From JAGXTF01 sp044224315 (lineage in GTDB: Bacteria > Bacteroidota > Bacteroidia > NS11-12g > UBA955), in NCBI GenBank assembly GCA_044224315.1, contig JBGAKR010000002.1, positions 124,001 through 188,000 of the forward strand: a DNA stretch of 64,000 nt, in the 5' to 3' direction. Below are positions 55,485-64,000 of the stretch, piece by piece. A program made the position numbers and the translations under genes. Positions within the stretch are counted from its first letter, which is position 1, and each line of letters begins with the position of its first letter. The notes under the pieces are model-generated. The model had not been told where the DNA came from. It did not search any database and saw only the letters and a program-made list of their open reading frames with translations.

Positions 55485-57450
55485 GCCTAATGCACATATC
55501 GCGCTTATTGGAAACCCCAATTGTGGCAAAACCACACTATTCAACCGGCTTACCGGCTTGCGTCAAAAAACCAGCAATCTGCCGGGCACTACAGTTGAAC
55601 AAAAATCAGGAACCTGGAATCTGGGTGGCCGCGATCATAAATTAAGCGACCTCCCCGGTATTTACAGCCTGTACACCCACTCAGACGAAGAACGCGTTGT
55701 CGTTGACCGCCTTTTATCTGATACGGAATCCAAACCCGATGTGCTGATTTTTGTTTTGGATGCATCAAACTTAAGGCGAAATCTTCTGCTGTACTCTCAA
55801 GTGGCCGAATTGGGATTCCCCTCGATTATTGCACTCAGCATGGGCGATACAGCGGCACACAGAGGTATAAAAATCGATATCCCTGCCCTGGAAAAAGAGT
55901 TGGATTTGCCGGTTTGCAATATCAACCCTCGCAAAGGCACTGGCATTGACCAATTGGCCGACCTGGTGCAAAATGCCAGGGTTTCAGCATCTTTTCCTCC
56001 CCAACCCCACATCAAGGAACGGTTGCAGGATTTTGCCCAAAATAAGGACATCAAAGGCCTATCTGCCGAAACCCTGTTGCGATACAAAAAAATAGAGGCG
56101 GTGGTTTCAACCGCGGTCATCAAACAAACCGATAAAATTCGGAATCTAACCAAAAAACTCGACCGCGTTTTCACACATAAATTATGGGGCTTTCTGGTTT
56201 TTGCATTTATCATGCTCACCATTTTTCAGGGGGTATTTACGCTGGCCGATTACCCCATGACCTGGATTGAAAACGGATTTTCGCACCTGTCTGCCTATTT
56301 AGGAACTCAATTGCCCAATACATTTTTCAGCAGAATGCTCATAGAGGGCATCATTCCAGGGCTGGCCGGAGTGATTGTTTTTTTACCCCAAATTGCCATT
56401 CTGTTTTTCTTTATTAGTTTACTTGAAGACAGTGGCTATATGGTGCGCGCCAGCTTTATTACCGACAATCTGATGCGTCGATTGGGGCTCAACGGCCGTT
56501 CGGTTATACCCATGATTGGGGGATTTGCCTGCGCAATACCTGCCATTTTGGCCACCCGCAGCATAAAAAACAAAGGCGAACGCATTGCTACCATGTTTGT
56601 AATCCCGCTTATGAGTTGCAGCGCCCGATTACCGGTTTACGTGCTGCTGGTAGCTATTGCAGTGCCGGTAGACATAAAATACGGACCCATAGGTTTGCAA
56701 AGCATTGTAATGACACTGGCCTATTTTGCCGGCATCATCATGGCTGTCATTATCAGTAAAATTATGCATTGGGTGCGCAAACGCGAGGATGAAGGCGAAT
56801 TTATACTGGAAATGCCGGCTTACCAGCTTCCACGGCTAGAAAATGTGTGGACCACAGTAGTTTTTAAAAGCAAATCTTTCCTAACTGAGGCAGGGAAAAT
56901 AATCATGCTGATTTCATTGATACTGTGGTTTTTGGCCAGCAATGGACCCGGATCTTCCATGGAAATGGCCGAAGCAAGGGTAAAAGCCAAAGGAAGCTTT
57001 ACTGCAGCCGGCGAACAGGCCGATATAGCCGCAGCCCGCCTCGAAAACAGTTATGCCGGACGCATGGGCAAATTTATTGAACCTGCCATTGCACCCCTTG
57101 GATACGATTGGAAAACCGGCATAGCTTTGATTTCATCATTTGCCGCCCGCGAAGTTTTTGTAGGCACCATGAATACCCTTTTTCCATCCGGTTCTGAAGA
57201 CAATATAAAAGGAATCAGGGCTAAAATGCAGGATTCGAAAACCCCAGATGGCAAGCCCTTATATGGTGCTGCCTATGCATTCAGCCTCATTATTTTTTAT
57301 GCATTTGCCCTGCAATGCGTGAGTACTTTAGCTGTAATGAAACGCGAAACTGGCAGCTGGAAATGGCCCTTCATTCAGTTTTTAATTTTTGGTGCCATCG
57401 CTTATGTGGCTGCATTGATCACCTACAATTTGAGCAGTTTATTTTTATAA
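55477..57450 (+). CDS. feoB: FeoB ferrous iron transporter
   Basis: A 657-residue inner-membrane Fe2+ importer with TTG start. The G domain has G1 GNPNCGKTT, G2/G3 NLPGTTVEQ and DLPGIYSL. The expected G4 NxxD reads ALSMGDTA, with Ser in place of Asn. Gate regions follow, with the conserved Cys-containing GGFACAIPAILATR and MSCSARLPVYVLL and about ten helices. The loss of the G4 Asn should weaken guanine recognition. No FeoC gene. Confidence 0.94.
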   Translation: MIEPNAHIALIGNPNCGKTTLFNRLTGLRQKTSNLPGTTVEQKSGTWNLGGRDHKLSDLPGIYSLYTHSDEERVVVDRLLSDTESKPDVLIFVLDASNLRRNLLLYSQVAELGFPSIIALSMGDTAAHRGIKIDIPALEKELDLPVCNINPRKGTGIDQLADLVQNARVSASFPPQPHIKERLQDFAQNKDIKGLSAETLLRYKKIEAVVSTAVIKQTDKIRNLTKKLDRVFTHKLWGFLVFAFIMLTIFQGVFTLADYPMTWIENGFSHLSAYLGTQLPNTFFSRMLIEGIIPGLAGVIVFLPQIAILFFFISLLEDSGYMVRASFITDNLMRRLGLNGRSVIPMIGGFACAIPAILATRSIKNKGERIATMFVIPLMSCSARLPVYVLLVAIAVPVDIKYGPIGLQSIVMTLAYFAGIIMAVIISKIMHWVRKREDEGEFILEMPAYQLPRLENVWTTVVFKSKSFLTEAGKIIMLISLILWFLASNGPGSSMEMAEARVKAKGSFTAAGEQADIAAARLENSYAGRMGKFIEPAIAPLGYDWKTGIALISSFAAREVFVGTMNTLFPSGSEDNIKGIRAKMQDSKTPDGKPLYGAAYAFSLIIFYAFALQCVSTLAVMKRETGSWKWPFIQFLIFGAIAYVAALITYNLSSLFL

Positions 57451-57459
57451 AAGTCAAGA

Positions 57460-57476
57460 TTGGCGCGGTTTTTGCT
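57460..57476 (+). promoter_or_regulatory. Candidate sigma-54 promoter before rpoD
   Basis: TTGGCGCG, 4 bases, TTGCT matches the -24/-12 consensus at all key positions except one (TGGCAC to TGGCGC). The GG (57462-57463) and GC (57474-57475) are exactly 12 bases apart, as required. Transcription would begin near 57487, about 90 bases before the rpoD ATG. Confidence 0.45.
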
Positions 57477-57533
57477 GTTAAATATACTTGTGCAAATCTC
57501 CCAATTTGATAAGGTTTAATCCGTTAAAACAAG

Positions 57534-57541
57534 TAATTTTG
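57534..57541 (+). promoter_or_regulatory. -7 element of rpoD
   Basis: TAATTTTG is a perfect match with TTTG 25 bases upstream, slightly too far. The predicted leader is about 33 bases. Confidence 0.5.
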
Positions 57542-57579
57542 CACCCCCATTCACCCCGAAAACATTCTGAAAAGTATAA

Positions 57580-58443
57580 ATGAGGCAGCTTAAAATATCT
57601 AAGCAATTTACAAACAGGGAAAACAAATCTCTGGACAAATACCTGAACGAAATCTCGAAAGTATCGATGATTGATGCGCAGGAAGAAGTAGAACTGGCGC
57701 GCCGTATCCGCGAAGGTGACCAGGCTGCTTTGGAAAAATTGGTAAACGCTAACCTGCGTTTCGTGGTTTCGGTATCAAAACAATACCAAAACCAAGGCCT
57801 AACCCTGGGCGATTTGATTAACGAAGGCAATATGGGCCTGATTAAAGCTGCAAAACGCTTTGACGAAACCCGTGGTTTTAAATTTATTTCCTATGCAGTT
57901 TGGTGGATTCGCCAAAGCATTTTACAGGCATTGGCAGACCAAAGCCGTATTGTGCGCCTTCCCCTGAATAAGGTGGGTAGTCTGGGTCGTATTACCCAAA
58001 TGGCCGCCAAACTAGAACAAGAACTGGAACGCGAAGCTACCCCTGAAGAAATTGCAGAAGCCCTGCAGGTGCCACTTACTGAGGTTGAAAATGCATTGCG
58101 CAGCAGTGGCCGTCACCTCTCTATCGATGCACCTTTGGCCGATGGCGAAGACAATACCCTGCTGGGTGTATTGGACCAAAACGACGAGCCAAACCCCGAC
58201 ATGCCTTTGATCAACGAGTCGCTGCAAAACGAAATCAACCGTGTTATCAGCACCCTCAGCGATAAAGAGCGCGATGTATTGAAATACTACTTCGGCCTGG
58301 ATGGCAACCCCGCCCATACACTGGAAGATATTTCAGAAAAAGTGGGATTAACCCGCGAACGTGTTCGCCAAATTAAAGAAAAAGCCTTGAGACGCCTTCG
58401 CAAATCAAGCAAATCTAAAGTACTGAAATCTTATCTAGGATAA
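57580..58443 (+). CDS. rpoD: Primary sigma factor RpoD (sigma-ABfr type)
   Basis: A 287-residue sigma-70-family housekeeping factor lacking the long region 1.1, as in all Bacteroidota. Region 1.2/2.1 SLDKYLNEISKVSMIDAQEEVELARRI, region 2.2 DLINEGNMGLIKAAKRFD, 2.3-2.4 KFISYAVWWIRQSI, region 3 and region 4.2 TLEDISEKVGLTRERVRQIKEKALRRLRK are all present. It reads the TAnnTTTG promoters found throughout this window. A perfect terminator follows. Confidence 0.97.
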   Translation: MRQLKISKQFTNRENKSLDKYLNEISKVSMIDAQEEVELARRIREGDQAALEKLVNANLRFVVSVSKQYQNQGLTLGDLINEGNMGLIKAAKRFDETRGFKFISYAVWWIRQSILQALADQSRIVRLPLNKVGSLGRITQMAAKLEQELEREATPEEIAEALQVPLTEVENALRSSGRHLSIDAPLADGEDNTLLGVLDQNDEPNPDMPLINESLQNEINRVISTLSDKERDVLKYYFGLDGNPAHTLEDISEKVGLTRERVRQIKEKALRRLRKSSKSKVLKSYLG

Positions 58444-58446
58444 AAT

Positions 58447-58474
58447 AAAAAACCCCGTTTAAACGGGGTTTTTT
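58447..58474. terminator. Perfect-palindrome terminator of rpoD
   Basis: A 28-base perfect palindrome with A6 and T6 ends and a GC-rich centre stem. It ends rpoD and could also serve the convergent gene at 58498. Confidence 0.92.
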
Positions 58475-58497
58475 ATTTGCATTTATTTTCGGATTTA

Positions 58498-59433
58498 TTA
58501 ATCTACGTATACTTTTACTACCACATCCAACGCTGCCTTTTTGGAATTTTTATCAGTCAACTTAAACCATATGTAATAAGCCTTACCCGATTCCAGCACG
58601 GAGGTGGGTTTATATTTCACCTGCAGCTCTTTTTTGTCTTTAGGCATAGACTCGCCTACGGTATTGTCCAAAACCTTGTCATTGGCCTCTAATTCATTTC
58701 CGTCCGCATCAAAAATCACAATTTCACCAAGCGGATTCACTCTACCCTCGGCTGCTTTCCACCCCTCTATCCCTTTGAGGCTAAACTCAATGGCATCGGT
58801 TTTTTTTATTCGGTATAAAAAATTGTTACCGCTGAGGCCTTTAAATTCAAAGAAATTGAAGTGCAAGCCCACAGAGGATGAACGCATCCCCTTTGAATCT
58901 TTGGTATTATAGCTTGCTATGGTATTCTGCAACTTCTTGCTCGCAGGCACAACGGTTACGTCAAAATTCATAAGCACAAATCCTTTGCCCTTGCGGTCGA
59001 AAAGGCGGGCAGTGATTTTAATGCGCGTATTAGGTTTGGTTTGGGCATCAAAACCCAGGTTTACCAGAATTCCGTTTTTATCATTGGCAGGCAATATGCC
59101 TTTGCCTCCAAAATAATCTTTAACTGTAGAAAAAGTTTTGCCTTCGGCATTGGCCATAGAGAGTTCTAGACCGTAGGTACCCAATCCGGCTGAATCGGTA
59201 AAGCCCTCTGCCCTGTCTACCCAAAGCATAAACTTGAGATTCTGGGGTATATTGTTGTTTACAATAGGGGTAGCGTCTGCCGTTTTGAGCCTAATATCGG
59301 CATATTTCAAACCTTCGTACTTAACCTTAATCCCCCATAGTGGGATGATATCAAAAGCCGGTCCTGCAGCCAGAGCCGTTTGACTGCCAGCAACTGCCAT
59401 TGCCAAACAGCCCAATATTTTAGTTAATTTCAT
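58498..59433 (-). CDS. Exported protein, unknown; partner of the T9SS giant
   Basis: A 311-residue protein with a clear signal peptide (ending TALAA). The mature part looks like two beta-rich domains (about 25-150 and 150-311), with repeated patterns of the type VNNNIPQNLKFMLWVDRAEGF and LKYxIRLK. I do not recognise a family. Its ATG overlaps the stop of the IgGFc-binding giant gene by ATGA, so the two are co-translated. A role in export, folding or anchoring of that protein is inference. Confidence 0.75.
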   Translation of the reverse strand: MKLTKILGCLAMAVAGSQTALAAGPAFDIIPLWGIKVKYEGLKYADIRLKTADATPIVNNNIPQNLKFMLWVDRAEGFTDSAGLGTYGLELSMANAEGKTFSTVKDYFGGKGILPANDKNGILVNLGFDAQTKPNTRIKITARLFDRKGKGFVLMNFDVTVVPASKKLQNTIASYNTKDSKGMRSSSVGLHFNFFEFKGLSGNNFLYRIKKTDAIEFSLKGIEGWKAAEGRVNPLGEIVIFDADGNELEANDKVLDNTVGESMPKDKKELQVKYKPTSVLESGKAYYIWFKLTDKNSKKAALDVVVKVYVD

Positions 59434-62400
59434 CGCATCAAAGTTACAGTACCTTGATACACAAAAATTTTGCCATCTATGTATCGGAAGGAAATACTGT
59501 AAGCATAAACGCCCTCGGGTGCATCAGCCCCTTTCTTATCTCGCCCATCCCAAGGTACTGACGGGTCAGTAGATTGGAACATTTTTTCGCCCCAGCGATC
59601 GAAAATCTGCATTTTATATTTCGAAAGGCCAAATATGGTAGAAGGACCAAAAGTTTCATTCAAGCCGTCGTTATTTGGAGTAAACGAAAGTGAAATCCAC
59701 ATCTGCAATTCAGGCTTGAGATACAAATAATGGGTTACAGAATCTTCACAGCCATCGGTATTAATTACCCACAGTTTAAGGGCTTTGTGTCCGGTATCGG
59801 AGAATGTTTTGAGGATGGGGCCGCCTGTATTGTCGGTGCTTCCGTCATAAAAAGTCCAGAGGTAGCCGCTGGCACCCGAACCGGTGAAGGTTATTTTATG
59901 GTCGGTTTGAATGCCTTTTGACAATAATTGCTCGGAGATAAAGTCTGCCTTGGGTTTGGCAAATGCCTGCACAGCTATGGGGCCACCTGTAACCGGGCAA
60001 CCCTTATCGGAAATGGCAATGCAGGAAGCATTGTACGAACCTGCGGTACCATAGGCATGGGTGGGATTTTGCAAGGTAGAAACACCTCCGTCACCAAAGG
60101 TCCAGCCATAGCTTGCTATTGTGCCCGAATTGAGTGTAGCTGTGGCGTTGAACTGAATATTTTCGCCGATACAAGCATCTGAAGCCGAAATATTAATTGT
60201 GGGTGTTTCTGCCACGTAAATGGTTTTGGCAATATTATCCTTGCATCCAAAAGCCGAATTGGCAAATAACTCTACTTTATAGGTACCTGTATCGGACATT
60301 ACCTGGTTGGCAATGTTTTGGGTATTAAAGGTGGCGCCAGGGGTAAACACCCATTTGTAAACCATACCGGTTCCGCCGTTGGTATTGGTATTATTGGTAA
60401 ACATAAAGTTATTACCTACCAAACACTGGGTCGCATTATTAATGGCAAAGTCGGCTTTGGGCACAGGCATAACCGCTACTTTCTGGGTAATTGAATCTTT
60501 ACAACCCTGGGTTGTAACAACTACCAGTTTCACATTATAGGTATTGGCCGAGGAATAGGTTTTACCGGTAACATTGGTGGTAGTTGCCGTAGTTGCATCA
60601 CCCAGATTCCAATTGCTGTTATAAGCCCCGGGGAACACGGTGGTATTGGTAAAATTAAACGACCCTGCACCCAGACAAAGTGAATCCACACTGCGGTTAA
60701 AACCAGCAACCGGGGTAGGATCTACCAGCATGGTATGGGAGGCAGTATCGGCGCAGCCCTGGTTTGTGCTGATTATAAAACGCACTTTATAGGTACCTGC
60801 CGCAGCGTATGAATGGCTGGGGACAGCTACCGTGGAATTTCCGGCATCACCAAAGGTCCAGTTATAGGTGGCAGTTACACCACTCACATTAAACGTATTA
60901 TCCGGAGTGAAAGTAAAATTATTGCCTACCAAACATTGGGTTGAATCATTTACTGAGAATGGTGCCAATGGTGCTGCAAAAATTTTCATGGATAGATTGG
61001 TACTATCCTTACAATTGTAGGTAGAGGTAGTAACCACCAGCTTGGCATTATAATTCCCATAGGTTGCAAAAGTCTTTTTAGCTATAGACTTACTGGTGCT
61101 TGTAGTGGCATCGCTGAATGTCCATTTTCGGCCGCTGAAAGTGCCCTTACTCAATGTACTTACATCATCGAGATTATAATAATGCACATCAAAACAAAGT
61201 TGCGAATCGAGCACTGCTATTTTGGCCACCGGTTCCGGTGCCACATATATTGTTTTATTTATTGAATCCTTACAGCCATTGTTGGTAGTATTGTACAAGC
61301 GCACTATCCAGTTACCCGTATCTGTAAATTTAATATTGGTAAGCGGGGTAATTCCAGTAGCCGTTTTGTTCATGTATTTCCAGTTATTGGTCATGGTGCC
61401 ATAGGCCAGGGTAGAGCCATCGGCAAAGCTGAAGCTATTGGCTTTTTTACATGGATTATTTACCGTAGGTGTAAGTGCCATTACTGGCAGAGGATGTACA
61501 ATTATCATTGAATCTACCGTATCGCGGCACTTATGGGTAGACTCGGTTATGAGCCGCACTTTAAAGGTATCAAAGGTTAAAAATGCGTGTGCTACCTTTA
61601 ATCCCGTTGCTTTGCCTCCATCTCCAAAATCCCAGTATCCGGTTGCAATGCCACCTGTACCATAGGATGAATCTACAAAAGAGGCGGGCTCTTTCTGGCA
61701 ATATTCAGGTTTTGTTGTCCAGATTTGGGCAATGGGTTCTTTCACTACAACCAGGTTTCCATAAGCCGTATCTCGGCAGCCTTTCTGAGAAAGCACTGCG
61801 TAAATAACCTGAAATGTGCTGGTGGTATCAAACTTCATGCGCAGTCGTTTCAAGTTAATCAAAGAATCTTTGTGCATGTAGCGTTTGAGAGTCCAAACGG
61901 CAGACTTATATGAATCACTTTTAAAGGTGGTACTGTCAGACAAACTGAAAAAATTGGTATTGATACATTCTATCGCTGTATCGTAGGCTATTTTGGCCTT
62001 AATTGGATTGAATTGTTGCACCACGGTTGAATCAAAGAGGACACAGTTTGTTGAAGTATCTCTGATTCTAAGCCATACTTTTCCCGGACCTGTGGCAGTG
62101 TATTGACTTTTTGAGGTTGAATCCTGCCATTTGTATAAATACTTGGTATTAATGGGTGCCTGAAAATTGATAGACAAGCTGTTAGTGCATTGGAACATTG
62201 TATCGGGCATGTTGTACAAGGGTCCGGGTGCCACATTGATAATTTTACTTCGGGTAACCGTATCAGAGCCACCACAAGCGGCGGGCAGAATGGCCTTCAT
62301 TACCACATAAAAAGATCCCGTTTTCTTAAAACTATGCGTAACTGATTTTCCTGTATCCGAAAAACCATCGCCAAAATTCCAAAGGTATTTTTTTACATTT

Positions 62401-63881
62401 TTCACCTGGGTTACTGCATCCAGTTTTACAGGTACGTTGGGGCATTTTGAAGTGCGGGTTACGTTAAAGTCAAAGTCAAGGCTTTCAAAAAGTGCACCGG
62501 CACAGTAAGAATAACTTTCGTATTGTCCCATGCCATAAACCACTACAATTAATCCAGAATCACATTCCACAGTATTGGTAGAAGGATTGGCAACTGTAAT
62601 TTGGGCATAGGAATGTTTAGCACATGTAACATCGGTAAACAAACTGCTACTGAGATAGCTTCCGTTTAATTTCACCACCCCTTTAGAATTGGTGGCCACC
62701 AAAATGTTCAGATAATGCTTGTTCATGTTATTAGTGGTGGCTGTTCCTACCACTGTTTTCAGCATTTTCTGGCTTTGATCGGGCATTATCAAAATAGCAG
62801 GGTCTCCATAATTCCCTGTAGTTCCAGAGCAGGATCCGCCGTTTTTCATGTATTGTACCACGTAAATCGGACTGTCTGAGGTAACGCATTTGGCAACGGC
62901 CGAAGTTACATCTTCATAGTACGTTTTACCGGCACCGCGAGTACTGCCGATATAGGTTCCGTCTACATAAATTTTTGTATTGGGCTTTGTAGCAATTACT
63001 TTAAATACATAACCTTTTGTATTGCTTACAAAGGGCATTAGTACATGTTTGGTACCCAGGATATTAGTCGGAAACACCTGTGTATACAGGTGATCCACTG
63101 CAATTCCACATGTACTGCTGGGTATCCTCACAGATTTCATTCCTGAAAATACATTGATTTTACCACAGCCATTAATAACTCTTACACGGGTTCCGGTTAA
63201 ATCACCCCGGGTGAACAAAGGATTCGAAGCACTTCCGCTGTCTGGAAAGCTTTGTACCTGATACACCTGACCTTTGGTCATAGTGATAGTATAAGGGGTG
63301 CCACCAACATTACCGCCTGCAGTTTTGGTTGAGGGGGTAATTTCTACGGTTACGTTATTGTCCATACCCACAACCACAAATTCACTGGGTTGGTACTTTC
63401 CGCCGCCTGCAGTTTGGGTAGGGGTAAATGCGGCTATATAAAATTCGGGGGCTTTGGGAATAGATTCATAAGGAAGTACAAAGGTTCCGTCTGACCTGTT
63501 TAACTCCAGATTCAGCGTATATACATTAATGGGATCTTTGGCCACAACACGTATGCAGCGTTTACTCTCAATATTCGAACTGGGTTTTTCTGAACCCTGG
63601 GGATAGTAGAATCCGGGATCGATTGAAACCCGGTTTACCTTACCCGCAGTAATACTTACCGTGTAGGCCGTAGAACCGATACGTGGATTGTCAATTACCG
63701 CTGAGGTATTAACTTCACTGGTTATATACAGCAACAATGAATCCGGATAACCACCGCTGCGGGCTTCCATTTCCATGAAACTCAGGTAAAAAGTTTTACC
63801 TGTTGAGGAAATCTGGGCTTGCGATTTTCCTGCTACTATCAAACAAAACACCGCGATAAGTGTCCTGATACTCAACTTCAT
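59430..63881 (-). CDS. IgGFc-binding/PKD T9SS type B giant surface protein
   Basis: A 1483-residue protein starting at ATG 63881. After the signal peptide (MKLSIRTLIAVFCLIVAGKSQAQ region) an IgGFc-binding-type domain covers about 20-470 (KTFYLSFMEMEARSGGYPDSLLLYI, VSIDPGFYYPQGSEKPS, VYVVQYMKNGG). About nine PKD-like repeats follow (about 480-1390; WNFGDG/WTFGDG and NLGDA strand motifs). The last about 85 residues are the gliding-motility-associated T9SS type B sorting domain (FTPNNDGLNETF ... IFDRWGEKMF ... WDGRDKKG). A surface adhesin or gliding component is likely. Confidence 0.9.
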   Translation of the reverse strand: MKLSIRTLIAVFCLIVAGKSQAQISSTGKTFYLSFMEMEARSGGYPDSLLLYITSEVNTSAVIDNPRIGSTAYTVSITAGKVNRVSIDPGFYYPQGSEKPSSNIESKRCIRVVAKDPINVYTLNLELNRSDGTFVLPYESIPKAPEFYIAAFTPTQTAGGGKYQPSEFVVVGMDNNVTVEITPSTKTAGGNVGGTPYTITMTKGQVYQVQSFPDSGSASNPLFTRGDLTGTRVRVINGCGKINVFSGMKSVRIPSSTCGIAVDHLYTQVFPTNILGTKHVLMPFVSNTKGYVFKVIATKPNTKIYVDGTYIGSTRGAGKTYYEDVTSAVAKCVTSDSPIYVVQYMKNGGSCSGTTGNYGDPAILIMPDQSQKMLKTVVGTATTNNMNKHYLNILVATNSKGVVKLNGSYLSSSLFTDVTCAKHSYAQITVANPSTNTVECDSGLIVVVYGMGQYESYSYCAGALFESLDFDFNVTRTSKCPNVPVKLDAVTQVKNVKKYLWNFGDGFSDTGKSVTHSFKKTGSFYVVMKAILPAACGGSDTVTRSKIINVAPGPLYNMPDTMFQCTNSLSINFQAPINTKYLYKWQDSTSKSQYTATGPGKVWLRIRDTSTNCVLFDSTVVQQFNPIKAKIAYDTAIECINTNFFSLSDSTTFKSDSYKSAVWTLKRYMHKDSLINLKRLRMKFDTTSTFQVIYAVLSQKGCRDTAYGNLVVVKEPIAQIWTTKPEYCQKEPASFVDSSYGTGGIATGYWDFGDGGKATGLKVAHAFLTFDTFKVRLITESTHKCRDTVDSMIIVHPLPVMALTPTVNNPCKKANSFSFADGSTLAYGTMTNNWKYMNKTATGITPLTNIKFTDTGNWIVRLYNTTNNGCKDSINKTIYVAPEPVAKIAVLDSQLCFDVHYYNLDDVSTLSKGTFSGRKWTFSDATTSTSKSIAKKTFATYGNYNAKLVVTTSTYNCKDSTNLSMKIFAAPLAPFSVNDSTQCLVGNNFTFTPDNTFNVSGVTATYNWTFGDAGNSTVAVPSHSYAAAGTYKVRFIISTNQGCADTASHTMLVDPTPVAGFNRSVDSLCLGAGSFNFTNTTVFPGAYNSNWNLGDATTATTTNVTGKTYSSANTYNVKLVVVTTQGCKDSITQKVAVMPVPKADFAINNATQCLVGNNFMFTNNTNTNGGTGMVYKWVFTPGATFNTQNIANQVMSDTGTYKVELFANSAFGCKDNIAKTIYVAETPTINISASDACIGENIQFNATATLNSGTIASYGWTFGDGGVSTLQNPTHAYGTAGSYNASCIAISDKGCPVTGGPIAVQAFAKPKADFISEQLLSKGIQTDHKITFTGSGASGYLWTFYDGSTDNTGGPILKTFSDTGHKALKLWVINTDGCEDSVTHYLYLKPELQMWISLSFTPNNDGLNETFGPSTIFGLSKYKMQIFDRWGEKMFQSTDPSVPWDGRDKKGADAPEGVYAYSISFRYIDGKIFVYQGTVTLMR

Positions 63882-63886
63882 AAATG

Positions 63887-63967
63887 CGAAAGTACCCTTT
63901 TCGTTTGAATAATAATTCACATTTCATGACAAAAAACTGACGATTTTAAAATTGACAATTTTATGAC
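63887..63967 (-). promoter_or_regulatory. Control region of the T9SS giant operon with four TGAC boxes
   Basis: A -7-like TACTTTCG on the minus strand (63887-63894) ends 5 bases before the ATG. Upstream lie four TGAC boxes at 63927, 63938, 63953 and 63964, spaced 11, 15 and 11 bases: two pairs one helical turn apart, mirrored about an AT palindrome. They look like sites for a dimeric regulator. Confidence 0.4.
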
Positions 63968-64000
63968 AAACGCATATATCGCAATATATCAAGCAATTAC

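Overview
The window reads as chromosome of a free-living Bacteroidota, class Bacteroidia. Three lines of evidence support this. (1) Promoters follow the Bacteroidota pattern, TTTG about 19 bases before TAnnTTTG. (2) Several giant secreted proteins end in type IX secretion (T9SS) sorting domains. (3) The housekeeping genes have Bacteroidota form: a short RpoD without region 1.1, LptE, a ParE-type topoisomerase, fused IcmF mutase, GSCFA and FeoA/FeoB. I see no rRNA, tRNA, CRISPR array, phage or transposase gene. The genus cannot be told from sequence alone.

Layout. 1-5000: an AAA ATPase gene broken by an in-frame stop, a promoter/terminator pair around a possible small RNA or micro-gene, then a tightly overlapped operon (sigma-54 activator, LptE, an acidic TPR-like protein, SecG). 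5000-12200: an ARPP-1 domain protein, then a LytS-like kinase / LytTR regulator / M15-like peptidase / M90 peptidase operon, then a lipoprotein and an outer-membrane barrel. 12200-12900: a gene-free stretch with heptamer repeats and an 11-bp tandem array. 12900-18540: a giant phytase-like/PhoX-like T9SS protein with an internal 600-codon tandem duplication. 18900-31000: a lipoprotein, urocanate hydratase, a PAS histidine kinase with its response regulator, Tex, an outer-membrane protein, a PIF1-like helicase, a lipoprotein and a DUF1295 membrane enzyme. 31050-36235: a 1638-residue T9SS surface protein lying between two 76-bp direct copies of the icmF 3' end. 36160-50800: icmF, a Spy-like lipoprotein, GSCFA, chromate transporter, ParE, two membrane proteins and AhcY. 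50900-58450: a 39-residue lipoprotein missed by length filters, DedA, AroE, M1 aminopeptidase, FeoAB and RpoD. 58500-63900: a two-gene operon for an IgGFc-binding/PKD T9SS type B giant and an unknown exported partner.

The most unusual structure is the single-gene segment at the icmF 3' end. An intact gene, a passenger surface-protein gene and a displaced 23-codon tail of the first gene look like the footprint of site-specific or homologous insertion that rebuilt the target gene. No integrase is present. A second theme is start sites: for about eleven genes the -7 element ends only 4 to 10 bases before the start codon, which suggests leaderless or near-leaderless mRNAs.
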